DNA of 27,384 bases, from assembly GCA_963649615.1 (NCBI GenBank), contig CAVJIN010000020.1, positions 1 through 27,384 of the forward strand. The letters are read 5' to 3'. Of this stretch, positions 1-8,069 are shown piece after piece. This DNA comes from UBA9732 sp963649615 (GTDB lineage Bacteria; Spirochaetota; Spirochaetia; Sphaerochaetales; Sphaerochaetaceae). The translations under genes and the position numbers were made by a program. The first letter of the stretch is position 1. Each line of letters opens with the position of its first letter. Under the pieces are notes generated by a model. The model made no database searches. It was not told the DNA's origin and worked only from the letters and a program-made list of their open reading frames with translations.

Positions 1-85
1 TAAGCCTTCTGTTAAGCCTGTCGCTGACAAGACCTTGGAGATGTTAAGCGAGATTGAAATTGATTATAAAAATACAAAAAAATAG
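1..85 (+). CDS. C-terminal end of an unidentified protein (partial)
   Basis: An open frame runs from position 2 to a TAG stop at 83-85 and encodes the last 27 residues of a protein whose start lies outside the window. The visible tail is hydrophilic and lysine-rich and ends in DYKNTKK; it has no motif I recognise. The stop lies 12 bases before the start of the DUF1538 gene, and the ribosome-binding site of that gene (GTGAGG) directly follows it, so the two genes are probably co-transcribed. Its function cannot be told from this fragment. Confidence 0.55.
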   Translation, partial: KPSVKPVADKTLEMLSEIEIDYKNTKK

Positions 86-97
86 TGAGGATGCATA

Positions 98-1549
98 ATG
101 GATTTTTTTGGTAAACTCAAGGAAACCCTAACTTCTGTTCTCCCAATTGTGGGAGTTGTTTTAATCCTTAACTTCACCATTGCACCTCTTGGTGATAGTC
201 TCTTGCCCTTTCTTTTGGGAGCCGTTTTGCTTGTTCTTGGGCTTTCTCTCTTCTTGGCTGGTACGGACATTGGTATGGTTCCAATTGGTGAAAAACTTGG
301 CTCCGTGCTTGCCCACAGACGTAACGTCTCCCTCATGCTTGTGATTGGCTTTATTATTGGTTTTTGCGTCACTCTCGCAGAGCCAGATGTCTCAGTTCTT
401 GCTTCCCAAGTACATAGCTTGAATCCTGCTATAAATGAGCGGTTCTTGGTTGTAATGATTGCATTAGGATTGGGAATTTTTGTAGATATTGGTCTTTTGA
501 GAATCTTCAAACAATATCCACTTAAGTGGGTGTTGATAGCATTTTATCTTGTAGTATTCGTGCTAGTGGCTATTGCTGGTCAATCTATGGCATCCATTGC
601 ATTTGATGCAAGTGGTGCAACTACAGGGCCTCTTGCCGTTCCTTTCTTATTGGCTTTGGGTCTAGGTGTTTCATCTGCAACAAAGGAAGGCGGAGACAGT
701 AGTTTTGGTCTAACCGGTGTTGCTTCAATTGGTCCTATTTTGGCTGTTGCTGTTATGGCAATTCTTTCTGGCGGTTCTGCTAATGGGGCTATTGAATCCT
801 CTGAAACTACAGAAGTTCTTTCCTTCTGGGGTGTTTTGCTTGAGAAAATTGAATCAACAGCAATGGGTTTTGGTCCTCTTGCTGTTATTATTATCATACT
901 TCAATTTGTGTTATTGCACTTTCCTGCTGTAAAGTTCAGAAATATAATTTTTGGTGTTATTTACAGCTTTATAGGTATTGTAATCTTCTTAACTGGCGTT
1001 GATTACGGCTTTGTGGGTGTTGGTAGACAGCTGGGACAGGTGATATCGGCTGAACATCCTTGGATAATTATCCCATTAGCGTTGGTGCTTGGTGGTATTG
1101 TTGTGTGTGCTGAGCCAGCTGTGTGGGTTTTGAAAAATCAGGTAGAGACTGTTACTGCAGGCAGAATTAAGGGCTCTCTTGTCATGGGATTTTTGTGTAT
1201 TGGTGTTGCAGGTGCAGTTGCCTTGGCTATGGTGAGAATCATGTTCCAAATCAATTATCTTTGGTTTGTGTTCATTGGTGTTGGATTGGCATTAGTACTG
1301 TCACTGTTTTCACCACCGTTATTTACTGGTATTGCATTTGACTCGGGCGGTGTTGCAAGTGGTCCAATGAGTACCACGTTCCTGTTGTCGTTTGCTTTGG
1401 GAGTATCGGGTTCTGCTGAACTGGGCTTTGGTTTGGTTGGCTTGATTGCAATTTCTCCGTTGATTGCAATTCAAATTTTGGGAATTATGTTTAGAATTAA
1501 GGAGAGTAAGGCTAAAAAGGAGGCGAAGAATGTTAGTTCTGAAAAATAA
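98..1549 (+). CDS. DUF1538 family membrane protein with internal duplication
   Basis: This is a 483-residue, very hydrophobic integral membrane protein with roughly a dozen predicted membrane segments. It is built from two homologous halves. AEP at residues 94-96 (TLAEPDVSVLASQV) recurs at 338-340 (VCAEPAVWVLKNQV), and FDASGATTGP at 169-178 recurs as FDSGGVASGP at 414-423, so the repeat offset is about 244 residues. This layout and the AEP and FDxxG motifs match the DUF1538 family, whose function is not established; the duplicated fold suggests a transporter or channel. The start is preceded by GTGAGG with good spacing. The last 20 bases overlap the next gene, which encodes a P-II protein. 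P-II proteins often gate membrane transporters such as AmtB, so this protein is probably the regulated partner. A transport role is inference; the family assignment is fairly secure. Confidence 0.85.
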   Translation: MDFFGKLKETLTSVLPIVGVVLILNFTIAPLGDSLLPFLLGAVLLVLGLSLFLAGTDIGMVPIGEKLGSVLAHRRNVSLMLVIGFIIGFCVTLAEPDVSVLASQVHSLNPAINERFLVVMIALGLGIFVDIGLLRIFKQYPLKWVLIAFYLVVFVLVAIAGQSMASIAFDASGATTGPLAVPFLLALGLGVSSATKEGGDSSFGLTGVASIGPILAVAVMAILSGGSANGAIESSETTEVLSFWGVLLEKIESTAMGFGPLAVIIIILQFVLLHFPAVKFRNIIFGVIYSFIGIVIFLTGVDYGFVGVGRQLGQVISAEHPWIIIPLALVLGGIVVCAEPAVWVLKNQVETVTAGRIKGSLVMGFLCIGVAGAVALAMVRIMFQINYLWFVFIGVGLALVLSLFSPPLFTGIAFDSGGVASGPMSTTFLLSFALGVSGSAELGFGLVGLIAISPLIAIQILGIMFRIKESKAKKEAKNVSSEK

Positions 1550-2126
1550 CCTTTTGATTGCTGTGGTTAACAGAGGTCATGCTGAGCGTTTCTTTGCCAT
1601 TGCAAGAAGAGAGGGCGCAAGTGGTGGAACAATTATTCCTGCTAAGGGTACTGCTTCCAATTCAATTCTTGCTGCTTTGGGTCTTGGTGATACTTCTAAA
1701 GAAATTGTTTTGATCTTGCTGGATGAGAAACTTGCTTACAATATTTTAAACGCTGTTCGTAAAGAGGATAAAATTCAGGGTGTTGTTGCCCTGCTTGGCG
1801 AAGAGGAGAAAAACATGGACAACAAATGGAAGATGATTACGGTTATTGTTAATACTGGATATGCTGATGATATTATGGACGCTGCCCGCAAGGCTGGTGC
1901 AACTGGTGGTACAGTGACTCATGCAAGAGGAACTGGTACATCTGAAGATGCCCACTTCCTAGGTGTAACAATAGTCCCAGAGAAGGAAATGATAATGATT
2001 TTAACGGAGTCTGAAAAGGCTCAGGCTATTGTTGATGCTATTTCTTCTCTTAAGTGTCTTGATGAACCAGGTATTGGAATTATCTACACTCAAGATGTTA
2101 AAGAATTCAAGAATTTGAATAAGTAA
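1530..2126 (+). CDS. Tandem P-II (GlnB/GlnK-like) signalling protein
   Basis: This 198-residue protein holds two P-II-like domains in one chain, at about residues 6-95 and 102-198. The equivalent motifs are GASGGT (29-34) with KGT (39-41) and GATGGT (123-128) with RGT (133-135), at a constant offset of 94. The second copy keeps a B-loop-like stretch, EPGIGIIY, near residues 179-186; the first is shorter and less canonical. P-II proteins are normally about 110 residues and act as homotrimers that bind ATP/ADP and 2-oxoglutarate at subunit interfaces. The start at 1530 was chosen over a longer upstream frame because AAGGAGG (1517-1523) lies six bases before it and the N-terminus then begins at the first P-II strand. 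It overlaps the DUF1538 gene by 20 bases, which indicates translational coupling and probably control of that membrane protein. The ligand is unknown. Confidence 0.87.
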   Translation: MLVLKNNLLIAVVNRGHAERFFAIARREGASGGTIIPAKGTASNSILAALGLGDTSKEIVLILLDEKLAYNILNAVRKEDKIQGVVALLGEEEKNMDNKWKMITVIVNTGYADDIMDAARKAGATGGTVTHARGTGTSEDAHFLGVTIVPEKEMIMILTESEKAQAIVDAISSLKCLDEPGIGIIYTQDVKEFKNLNK

Positions 2127-2161
2127 GATTGCAGATTACAGAGAGTCCTGTTGATAAATTA

Positions 2162-3379
2162 ATGATTAGATTACTTGAAGGAAAAGAGAAGAATTTACTG
2201 AAGCACCATCCATGGGTGTTCTCTGGTGCGTTGGACCTAAACTCTGTGGTTGAAGCTGGCGTGCAGCGTGTGGAATCTGCTGACGGGCGCTTTGTTGCTT
2301 GGGGCTACTATGATAAAGATAGTCACATCCCATTAAGACTTCTCTCTTGGAATGAAAAAGAAATCCCAAATGAGGCTTGGTGGACTCAAAAAGTTCGCGA
2401 ATCCGTGTTAAGGCGCAAAGTTTTTTTCCAAGACATGAGCTCTGACACCAACGTGTTCAGAATCATTTACGGCGAGGCAGACATGCTTCCTGGCGTTGTT
2501 GCTGATGTCTATGGAAAGATTATTCGTATTATTATCAGTGCTCGTGTTGCTTGGAATCTTCGCCAGACAATTGTTGATGCCTTAGAGGGACTTCTTCATC
2601 CTCAAATGATTATCCTCAATACAGACACTGCTTTTTGTGCCATTGAAAAGCTCCACGAGGTTACCGAGTACTACAAAGCTGGCCAGCGTTTTACACCTAC
2701 AGAAAAATTCGATGAAATTCGTATAAGAGAAGACGGTCTTTATTACGCTCTCATTCCAGGATCTGGCCAAAAGAGTGGTTTCTACTGTGACCAGCGCGAG
2801 AATCGCAAAAGGGTAGAAAATTACGTTAAGGATGCCGTGGTCTTTGATGGCTGTAGCTATACCGGAGGCTTTACTCTTCACGCCCTTCGTGGAGGCTGCA
2901 AGTGCGTTGACGCTTTTGACAGCTCCTCAGATGCAATCCATCTTTTGGCCTCTAATGTTAAGCTTAACGTGGACCTTGGGGTGCTATCTTCTTCCTGCCT
3001 TGATAGGTTCACCGCCACTAAAGCCGATATCTTTGAAACTCTCCGTTCAATACCACGTAACAAGTATGATGTGATGATTTTGGACCCTCCAAAGCTTGCA
3101 CAGACTATCAAATCGCTTGAGAATGCGAAAAAAGCCTACAAAGATTTAAACCGTTTAGCCATGGAGAAAATCAAAAACGGAGGCATTTTAGTGACTTGTT
3201 CTTGCTCTGGCTCTTTAAAGCGTGAAGACTTCAGAACAGTTCTTGCATGGAGCGCAAAAGACGCAGGAGTTGAAGTTCAAATCCTTGAAACTCTAGGCCA
3301 AGCCATGGATCACCCAATTAGGATCTCTTTCCCAGAAAGTGAATATCTTAAAGTTTATATTCTAAGGGTCATAAAGTAG
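2162..3379 (+). CDS. rlmI: 23S rRNA m5C methyltransferase, RlmI type
   Basis: A 405-residue SAM-dependent methyltransferase with an N-terminal PUA domain. The opening LLEGKEKNLLKHHPWVFSGA closely matches E. coli RlmI, which makes m5C1962 in 23S rRNA. Further motifs are SGFYCDQREN, the SAM-binding region FDGCSYTGGF, DPPK (about 309-312) and TCSCSG (345-350), which supplies the catalytic cysteine. I chose ATG 2162 because it puts the PUA start where the family has it. A TTG at 2129, just after the P-II stop, would add 11 residues; neither start has a strong ribosome-binding site. It follows the P-II gene closely on the same strand and may share its transcript, without an obvious functional link. 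The exact rRNA target is inferred from E. coli. Confidence 0.87.
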   Translation: MIRLLEGKEKNLLKHHPWVFSGALDLNSVVEAGVQRVESADGRFVAWGYYDKDSHIPLRLLSWNEKEIPNEAWWTQKVRESVLRRKVFFQDMSSDTNVFRIIYGEADMLPGVVADVYGKIIRIIISARVAWNLRQTIVDALEGLLHPQMIILNTDTAFCAIEKLHEVTEYYKAGQRFTPTEKFDEIRIREDGLYYALIPGSGQKSGFYCDQRENRKRVENYVKDAVVFDGCSYTGGFTLHALRGGCKCVDAFDSSSDAIHLLASNVKLNVDLGVLSSSCLDRFTATKADIFETLRSIPRNKYDVMILDPPKLAQTIKSLENAKKAYKDLNRLAMEKIKNGGILVTCSCSGSLKREDFRTVLAWSAKDAGVEVQILETLGQAMDHPIRISFPESEYLKVYILRVIK

Positions 3380-3495
3380 GTTTTTTAGGCAACATTTTGC
3401 AGGCCGTTACCTTGTAAAATTTCTTTGTAAGTATTACTTTATTTGTGTCATTTCCATATAGCTAAAGGCTATAAAATTTAAAAGGAGAATGTACT

Positions 3496-4497
3496 ATGAC
3501 ATTTGCAGAGAAAATGAAGGCTAAGGCTATTGCAGCAAAAAAAGCATTAGTTCTTCCAGAGGGGTTAGAGCCTAGAACAGTTAAAGCAGCAAGAATTATT
3601 CTTGATGAAGGAATTGCAACTTCCGTAACATTGCTTGGAAATCCAGATGAAGTTAAGGCTAATGCCAAGAATCTTGGTGTTGATCTTACTGGTATTGCAA
3701 TTGTTGACCCTGTTACAAGTGAAAAAAGACAGGCTTATGCCAACGAATATTATGAATTAAGAAAAGCCAAGGGCATGACTGAAGAGCAGGCTTATGATCT
3801 TATTACAGCTCCTCTCAGATGGGGCGCAATGATGACAAGACTTCATGATGCAGATGCAATGGTAGCCGGAGCAGAGAATACCACAGGAAACGTACTTTTG
3901 GCATCATTCCAAATTATTAAATGTAAGCCTGGCATTAAGAGCGCATCTTCTTGTTTTGTTATGTCAACAGACAAGAGCCAGTATGGTCTTAATGGCTCCT
4001 TCATTTTTGCTGACTGTGCAACAATCCCTAACCCAACAGCTGAACAGCTTGCTGAAATTGCTGAAGCTTCCGCAGAATCCTGCAGAACCTTCCTTGATGC
4101 TGAACCTGTAGTTGCAATGCTTTCATACTCAACAAAGGGCAGTGCAAAGGGAGATCTTGTGGACAAGGTTGTACAAGCAACAGAGATGGTTAAGGCAAAA
4201 TGTCCAGAACTTAAGGTTGATGGTGAACTTCAGCTTGATGCAGCTATTGTTGATTCTGTTGCAAAACAGAAGGCTCCTGGTTCAACAGTTGCTGGTCATG
4301 CTAATGTATTGGTCTTCCCTGATCTTCAGGCTGGAAATATTGGATATAAGCTAGTTCAGCGTCTTGCCGGTGCTCAGGCTTATGGTCCTATCCTTCAGGG
4401 CTTTGCAAGACCTGTTTCTGATCTTTCAAGAGGTTGTAGTGTAGAAGATATTGTTGTTACAGCTTCAATTACACTTGCACAAGCAGCTACTTGTTAA
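3496..4497 (+). CDS. pta: Phosphate acetyltransferase
   Basis: A 333-residue protein that matches the single-domain (short) phosphate acetyltransferases, which interconvert acetyl-CoA plus phosphate with acetyl phosphate plus CoA in the cytoplasm. Recognisable family stretches include LPEGLEPRTVKAA near the N-terminus, RWGAMMTRLHDADAMVAGA, TTGNVLLASFQIIK, MLSYSTKGSAKG and a C-terminal FARPVSDLSRGCS that is strongly conserved in Pta. It lacks the N-terminal DRTGG/regulatory domains of enterobacterial Pta. AAGGAG lies eight bases before the ATG. No acetate kinase gene is adjacent, so the ATP-making step must be encoded elsewhere. A clear intrinsic terminator follows at 4511-4548. The AT-rich 116-base gap upstream (3380-3495) contains TATAAA at about 3469 but no convincing -35 partner. 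Confidence 0.95.
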   Translation: MTFAEKMKAKAIAAKKALVLPEGLEPRTVKAARIILDEGIATSVTLLGNPDEVKANAKNLGVDLTGIAIVDPVTSEKRQAYANEYYELRKAKGMTEEQAYDLITAPLRWGAMMTRLHDADAMVAGAENTTGNVLLASFQIIKCKPGIKSASSCFVMSTDKSQYGLNGSFIFADCATIPNPTAEQLAEIAEASAESCRTFLDAEPVVAMLSYSTKGSAKGDLVDKVVQATEMVKAKCPELKVDGELQLDAAIVDSVAKQKAPGSTVAGHANVLVFPDLQAGNIGYKLVQRLAGAQAYGPILQGFARPVSDLSRGCSVEDIVVTASITLAQAATC

Positions 4498-4510
4498 ATT
4501 AATTAATTGG

Positions 4511-4548
4511 CAGTGAAGCTTCTGGCTGGGGGCTTCACTGTTCTTCTT
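4511..4548 (+). terminator. Intrinsic terminator after pta
   Basis: A perfect 9-bp stem, CAGTGAAGC (4511-4519) with GCTTCACTG (4532-4540), encloses a 12-base loop and is followed by TTCTTCTT. It lies 13 bases after the pta stop. The next gene starts at 4567, so that gene either relies on read-through or has a promoter inside this short stretch that I cannot see. Confidence 0.82.
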
Positions 4549-4566
4549 AAGCAAAAAGGATTTAGT

Positions 4567-5175
4567 ATGAAGAGTGACAACTATAGTGAAATAAGAAAAA
4601 GTATTGTTGAGTATTCACAGTTGATGTACAACGAGAGGCTGGTTTCTGCCACAAGTGGAAATATTAGTGTTAGATTACCAGATAATCCCAATGCTTTTGC
4701 TATTACGCCTAGTTCTGAAAACTATGCGAGAATGAAAGCTGACAGAATTGTGATAATGACGTTGGATGGTGAAATTTTACAATGTCCTAAAGACGGCAAA
4801 CCTTCTTCTGAATGGCATCTTCATGCCGAGCTTTATAAGGCAAGAAAAGACGTTAATGCTGTTGTGCATACACATTCGCCTTATGCGACTTCCTTTTCTG
4901 TTCTAAGGCAAACCATTCCTACAATTCATATTGAAGTAGGCCCTTGGCTAGGCGGAGAAATTCCTCTTGCTGAATATGCTCCAGCTGGAACTCAAGAACT
5001 TGGAATTAATGTTGCAAGAGATATAGGAGATAAGCATGCTTGCCTTATGGCAAATCACGGATGTGTTGCAGTGGCTCCCAATCTTGATTTGGCTTATGTA
5101 AGAGCTTCTTATATTGAGGATTCTGCCAGAATTTATCACATGGCTTTGTGTGTTGGTAAGCCTTATATTCTGTAA
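4567..5175 (+). CDS. Class II aldolase/adducin family protein (FucA-like)
   Basis: A 202-residue protein of the zinc-dependent class II aldolase/adducin family, whose members include L-fuculose-phosphate aldolase and L-ribulose-5-phosphate 4-epimerase. Visible active-site elements are SGNIS (30-34), SS (49-50), the catalytic Glu in SSEWHLH (Glu82), and the zinc ligands His101 and His103 (VHTHS) and His164 (NHG). The length is typical. I start at ATG 4567, which has AAGGA upstream; a longer frame from 4507 would read through the pta terminator and is unlikely. Because it sits between pta and the KDG kinase/KDPG aldolase cluster, it probably cleaves a deoxysugar phosphate or a related acid phosphate. 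The true substrate cannot be told from sequence, and the epimerase branch is not excluded. Confidence 0.87.
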   Translation: MKSDNYSEIRKSIVEYSQLMYNERLVSATSGNISVRLPDNPNAFAITPSSENYARMKADRIVIMTLDGEILQCPKDGKPSSEWHLHAELYKARKDVNAVVHTHSPYATSFSVLRQTIPTIHIEVGPWLGGEIPLAEYAPAGTQELGINVARDIGDKHACLMANHGCVAVAPNLDLAYVRASYIEDSARIYHMALCVGKPYIL

Positions 5176-5205
5176 GTTTTGCAAAAGGCTACATTACAAG
5201 TGCGC

Positions 5206-5226
5206 AAATGGAACAATGTTCCATTT
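5206..5226. promoter_or_regulatory. IclR/KdgR-like operator palindrome
   Basis: A perfect inverted repeat, AAATGGAAC then AAT then GTTCCATTT, 9+3+9 bp. It ends four bases before the -35 box of the promoter at 5231-5259. In shape and sequence (GGAAC-N3-GTTCC in an AT flank) it resembles operators of the IclR family, including enterobacterial KdgR (consensus about AATGAAACANTGTTTCATT). An IclR-family gene closes this same operon. The hairpin is followed by a T run, so it could also act as a weak terminator for the upstream aldolase gene. Confidence 0.7.
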
Positions 5227-5230
5227 TTTG

Positions 5231-5259
5231 TTGACCTAGAAATATTACCGCTCTATAAT
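5231..5259 (+). promoter_or_regulatory. Sigma-70 promoter of the kdgK-eda-iclR operon
   Basis: TTGACC (5231-5236) and TATAAT (5254-5259) are separated by exactly 17 bases, a near-consensus sigma-70 promoter. It lies about 50 bases before the KDG kinase start and directly after the palindrome at 5206-5226. Confidence 0.85.
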
Positions 5260-5313
5260 TAACGTAAAGAGGTTTTTGCAATTGCATAAACTCATAAGGG
5301 GAGGATATTGGTC

Positions 5314-6342
5314 ATGAAGTATGTTACCTTTGGTGAAATAATGTTGCGCTTAAAGAGTCCAGGAAACGAGCGCTTTTTTCAGAGTCCAGTTTTAGAAGCT
5401 ACATTTGGTGGTGGAGAAGCTAATGTTGCGGTATCGCTTTCAATTTTAGGCGAACATTGCTGTTTTGTCAGTGCTGTTCCTGCTAATGCCATTGGTGAAG
5501 CTGCTTTGGCAGAGCTCAGAAAGCATGGGGTAGATACTTCCTATATCAATGTAAAAAAAGACGGAAGACTTGGAGTTTATTATTTGGAGACCGGTGCAGA
5601 CCAAAGACCAAGTCTTGTTGTTTATGACAGGGCTGAAAGTTGTATAGCTACATCCAAACCACAGGACTTTGACTTTGCCAAAATTATGGAAGGAGCTACT
5701 TGGTTTCATATAACGGGTATTACACCAGCGGTAAGCCAAGATTGTGCAGATTGTGCCTTGCAGGCCGTTAAGGGCGCTAGAGAAGCGGGCGCAATTGTTT
5801 CTATAGACCTTAATTACAGGAAGAAGTTGTGGAAGTACGGCAAGAATGCGGTGGATGTTATGCGTGAGCTTGCTCAGTATGCTAATGTTATTATTGCTAA
5901 TGAAGAGGATATTCAAAAGTGTTTGGGTATTCAGGCTCCAGTTGATGTTACAAGTGGAAATATTGATAAACAGGCATACAAGGTCTTAACAGATGAAGTT
6001 AAGCGACAATTCCCAAATGTTCAGCAGGTTGCGGTAAGTCTCAGAGAGTCCCACACTGCGGACTATAATGGTTGGGGTGCAGCACTTAATGGAAAGACAG
6101 GATTTTATCTTTCACGTCATTATGAAATTACAGACATCATAGATAGAGTTGGTGGTGGCGATAGTTTTGCAGCCGGCATTATTTATGGGCTTTCACACTT
6201 TGAGGATGAGCAATATGCTCTGAATTTTGCTGTAGCGGCATCGGCATTAAAGCATACCATCCCAGGAGATTTTAATCTCACAAGACTTAGCGAGATTGAA
6301 AATCTTGCCAAGGGTGATGGTAGTGGCAGAGTTCAGCGTTAA
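5314..6342 (+). CDS. kdgK: 2-keto-3-deoxygluconate kinase (PfkB family)
   Basis: A 342-residue PfkB/ribokinase-family sugar kinase. It has the N-terminal GEIMLRL and FGGGEANVAVSLS substrate-lid region, and the C-terminal DRVGGGDSFAAG motif with the catalytic Asp at 283. Followed directly by KDPG aldolase, it most likely phosphorylates 2-keto-3-deoxygluconate to KDPG, the second-last step of hexuronate and pectin breakdown. The start at ATG 5314 is preferred over an in-frame TTG at 5308 because GGGGAGG (5298-5304) is well spaced only for the ATG. It is the first gene of an operon with its own promoter. Other PfkB substrates cannot be fully excluded, but the context strongly favours KDG. Confidence 0.88.
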   Translation: MKYVTFGEIMLRLKSPGNERFFQSPVLEATFGGGEANVAVSLSILGEHCCFVSAVPANAIGEAALAELRKHGVDTSYINVKKDGRLGVYYLETGADQRPSLVVYDRAESCIATSKPQDFDFAKIMEGATWFHITGITPAVSQDCADCALQAVKGAREAGAIVSIDLNYRKKLWKYGKNAVDVMRELAQYANVIIANEEDIQKCLGIQAPVDVTSGNIDKQAYKVLTDEVKRQFPNVQQVAVSLRESHTADYNGWGAALNGKTGFYLSRHYEITDIIDRVGGGDSFAAGIIYGLSHFEDEQYALNFAVAASALKHTIPGDFNLTRLSEIENLAKGDGSGRVQR

Positions 6343-6368
6343 GGAAAAGTTCCTAAGGATAAGATAGA

Positions 6369-7301
6369 ATGCAGGATATTTTAAAGACTATTGGAAGTAT
6401 TGGGATTGTCCCAGTTGTTGTGATTAAGAATGCGAATAAGGCTGAAGGGCTTGCGAAGGCTCTTGTTGAAGGTGGTGTTCCGTGTGCAGAAGTGACCTTC
6501 AGGACCGGTGCAGCGCAGGAGGCTATACAAAAAATGGCAAAAGCGTATCCAGAGTTGATTTTGGGCGCAGGTACCATCTTGACAGTAGAGCAGGCACAAC
6601 GAGCTGTAGACGCCGGGGCAAAATTCCTGGTTTCTCCTGGCTATGACCAGGTTTTGGTTGATTGGACACGCTCTCACAACGTGCCATATGTGCCAGGGGT
6701 TTGTACAGCGAGTGAGGTTCAAGTAGCGGTTGCAAATGGCTTTGAGGTCTTAAAGTTCTTCCCGGCTGAGGCAGCTGGTGGAGTTCCAATGATTAAGAAT
6801 CTCTGCGGGCCATTTCCACAGGTCAAGTTTATGACTACTGGCGGTATTTCCACAGATAACATCCAGCCATACGCTACATGTGCAAATGTACTGGCAGTAG
6901 GTGGCTCATGGATGGTCAAAAGCGATCTCATTGAAGCTGAGAACTGGGAAGTTATCAAAACTAAATGCCATGAGGCTATTAGCGCGCTTCATGGTTTTGC
7001 ATTCAAAGGCCTTGCTAAAGCATGTAGCGCAAAGCAGGCAAGTTCTATTCACGGCGCGTTAGCTCCATTTGGCCTTGGACTTTCCAATGCACCTTCCTCT
7101 AAAACCGATATCTTCACAATGGCTGAAGGAGAAAAAGATAAGCTAATTATTTCTACATATAATCTAGACAGGGCGGCCTCTTATTTGGAATACTATGGTT
7201 ATAAGTGTACTAAGTGCAACAATGTCCTAAATTCAGACTTGTGTTATAATTTACAGCCAACTATTGGAGAATATGGCATTGTTTTAGTGCAAACAAAATA
7301 A
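6369..7301 (+). CDS. eda: KDPG/KHG aldolase with C-terminal VOC-like domain
   Basis: Residues 1-210 form a class I 2-keto-3-deoxy-6-phosphogluconate aldolase, which splits KDPG to pyruvate and glyceraldehyde 3-phosphate. Glu41 (CAEVTFRT), the Schiff-base Lys129 (LKFFPAEAAGG) and the phosphate-binding TTGGIS (156-161) are all present. Typical Eda proteins stop near 205-215 residues, but this one has 310. The extra 100 residues end in STYNLDRAASYLEYYGYKC and GIVLVQTK, a pattern that resembles the VOC/glyoxalase-like tail found on some Firmicutes KDPG aldolases. AAGGA lies about nine bases before the ATG. The gene follows kdgK by 26 bases and precedes the IclR-type regulator by 10. The aldolase call is firm; the VOC assignment of the tail is from pattern recognition, and its function is unknown. 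Confidence 0.92.
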   Translation: MQDILKTIGSIGIVPVVVIKNANKAEGLAKALVEGGVPCAEVTFRTGAAQEAIQKMAKAYPELILGAGTILTVEQAQRAVDAGAKFLVSPGYDQVLVDWTRSHNVPYVPGVCTASEVQVAVANGFEVLKFFPAEAAGGVPMIKNLCGPFPQVKFMTTGGISTDNIQPYATCANVLAVGGSWMVKSDLIEAENWEVIKTKCHEAISALHGFAFKGLAKACSAKQASSIHGALAPFGLGLSNAPSSKTDIFTMAEGEKDKLIISTYNLDRAASYLEYYGYKCTKCNNVLNSDLCYNLQPTIGEYGIVLVQTK

Positions 7302-7311
7302 GAGGTACTTT

Positions 7312-8064
7312 ATGGAGTTGGGAACTGTCTCAAGGGCATTGGCAATTTTGGAGATTCTGTCAAAGGTTAGGGATGCAAATCTTGAGACCATTGCACAACA
7401 GGCAGGACTTCCAAAAACAACAACTCTTAGGCTACTGACAACGCTTACTGAGAATAAGTATGTTGTAAAAGATAGCAATGACAGATACTACCTTTCCATG
7501 AAAATGTTTGCTGTGGGTTCAAGGGCTTTGTCGCATCTTGATTTGATTGACATTTCAAGGCCAATAGCTAGGGAACTTAGCATAGCAACAGGAGAGACCG
7601 TACATATGGGCATCTTAGAAGAAAAAAGAGCCCTTTATGTTTTGAAAAACGAAAGTCATTATAATATTCGTATGTATTCAAGAATTGGAAGAAGCTGTCC
7701 ATTGCATAGCTCTGCAATAGGTAAATGCTTGATGATGGATAAAGATTCTTCCTTCTTGGATAACTATGCTAATAGCGGTGAGTTAGTAAGTTATACTCCT
7801 AAGACTATTTCTACAAAAGAAGCACTTGCTAAGGAACTTGTGAAAGTCAGACAACAAGGTTATGCCGTAGATGATGAAGAGAATGAAGCTCAGATTGTTT
7901 GTGTAGCAGCTCCTATCTTTGATCATGAAGGCAAGGTGGTTGCCGCTATGAGTGTTTCAACACCAACCTTTAGATTAGATGACGCTAAGTTAAAGAAAAA
8001 TATTGGCCTAGTTGTAGAATATTGTCAAAAAATTTCAACCATTCTTGGTAAACTAGGCCATTAA
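7312..8064 (+). CDS. IclR-family transcriptional regulator (KdgR-like)
   Basis: A 250-residue IclR-family regulator. Residues 1-65 form a winged helix-turn-helix (ALAILEILSK, LETIAQQAGLPKTTTLRLL), and the rest is the effector-binding domain with GRSCPLHSSAIGKCLM, QQGYAVDDEENE and CVAAPIFDHEGKVVAAMSVS, all family hallmarks. It is the last gene of the kdgK-eda operon, 10 bases after eda, with AGAGG before its ATG. By family precedent it binds a palindrome near its own operon promoter, and one is present at 5206-5226. Enterobacterial KdgR is released by KDG, and the same ligand is a reasonable guess here. The gene converges on the binding-protein gene with only five bases between the stop codons and no visible terminator. 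Confidence 0.92.
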   Translation: MELGTVSRALAILEILSKVRDANLETIAQQAGLPKTTTLRLLTTLTENKYVVKDSNDRYYLSMKMFAVGSRALSHLDLIDISRPIARELSIATGETVHMGILEEKRALYVLKNESHYNIRMYSRIGRSCPLHSSAIGKCLMMDKDSSFLDNYANSGELVSYTPKTISTKEALAKELVKVRQQGYAVDDEENEAQIVCVAAPIFDHEGKVVAAMSVSTPTFRLDDAKLKKNIGLVVEYCQKISTILGKLGH

Positions 8065-8069
8065 TCTAG

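Noticed and set aside
580..897. Open frame opposite the DUF1538 gene, and similar antisense frames elsewhere
   Set aside because: These are shadows of strongly supported genes, with no ribosome-binding site or recognisable product.
2129..2161. TTG start for rlmI
   Set aside because: It adds 11 residues not found in RlmI; ATG 2162 gives the family-typical start.
4507..4566. Longer start for the class II aldolase
   Set aside because: It would translate the pta terminator hairpin, and the ATG at 4567 has its own AAGGA.
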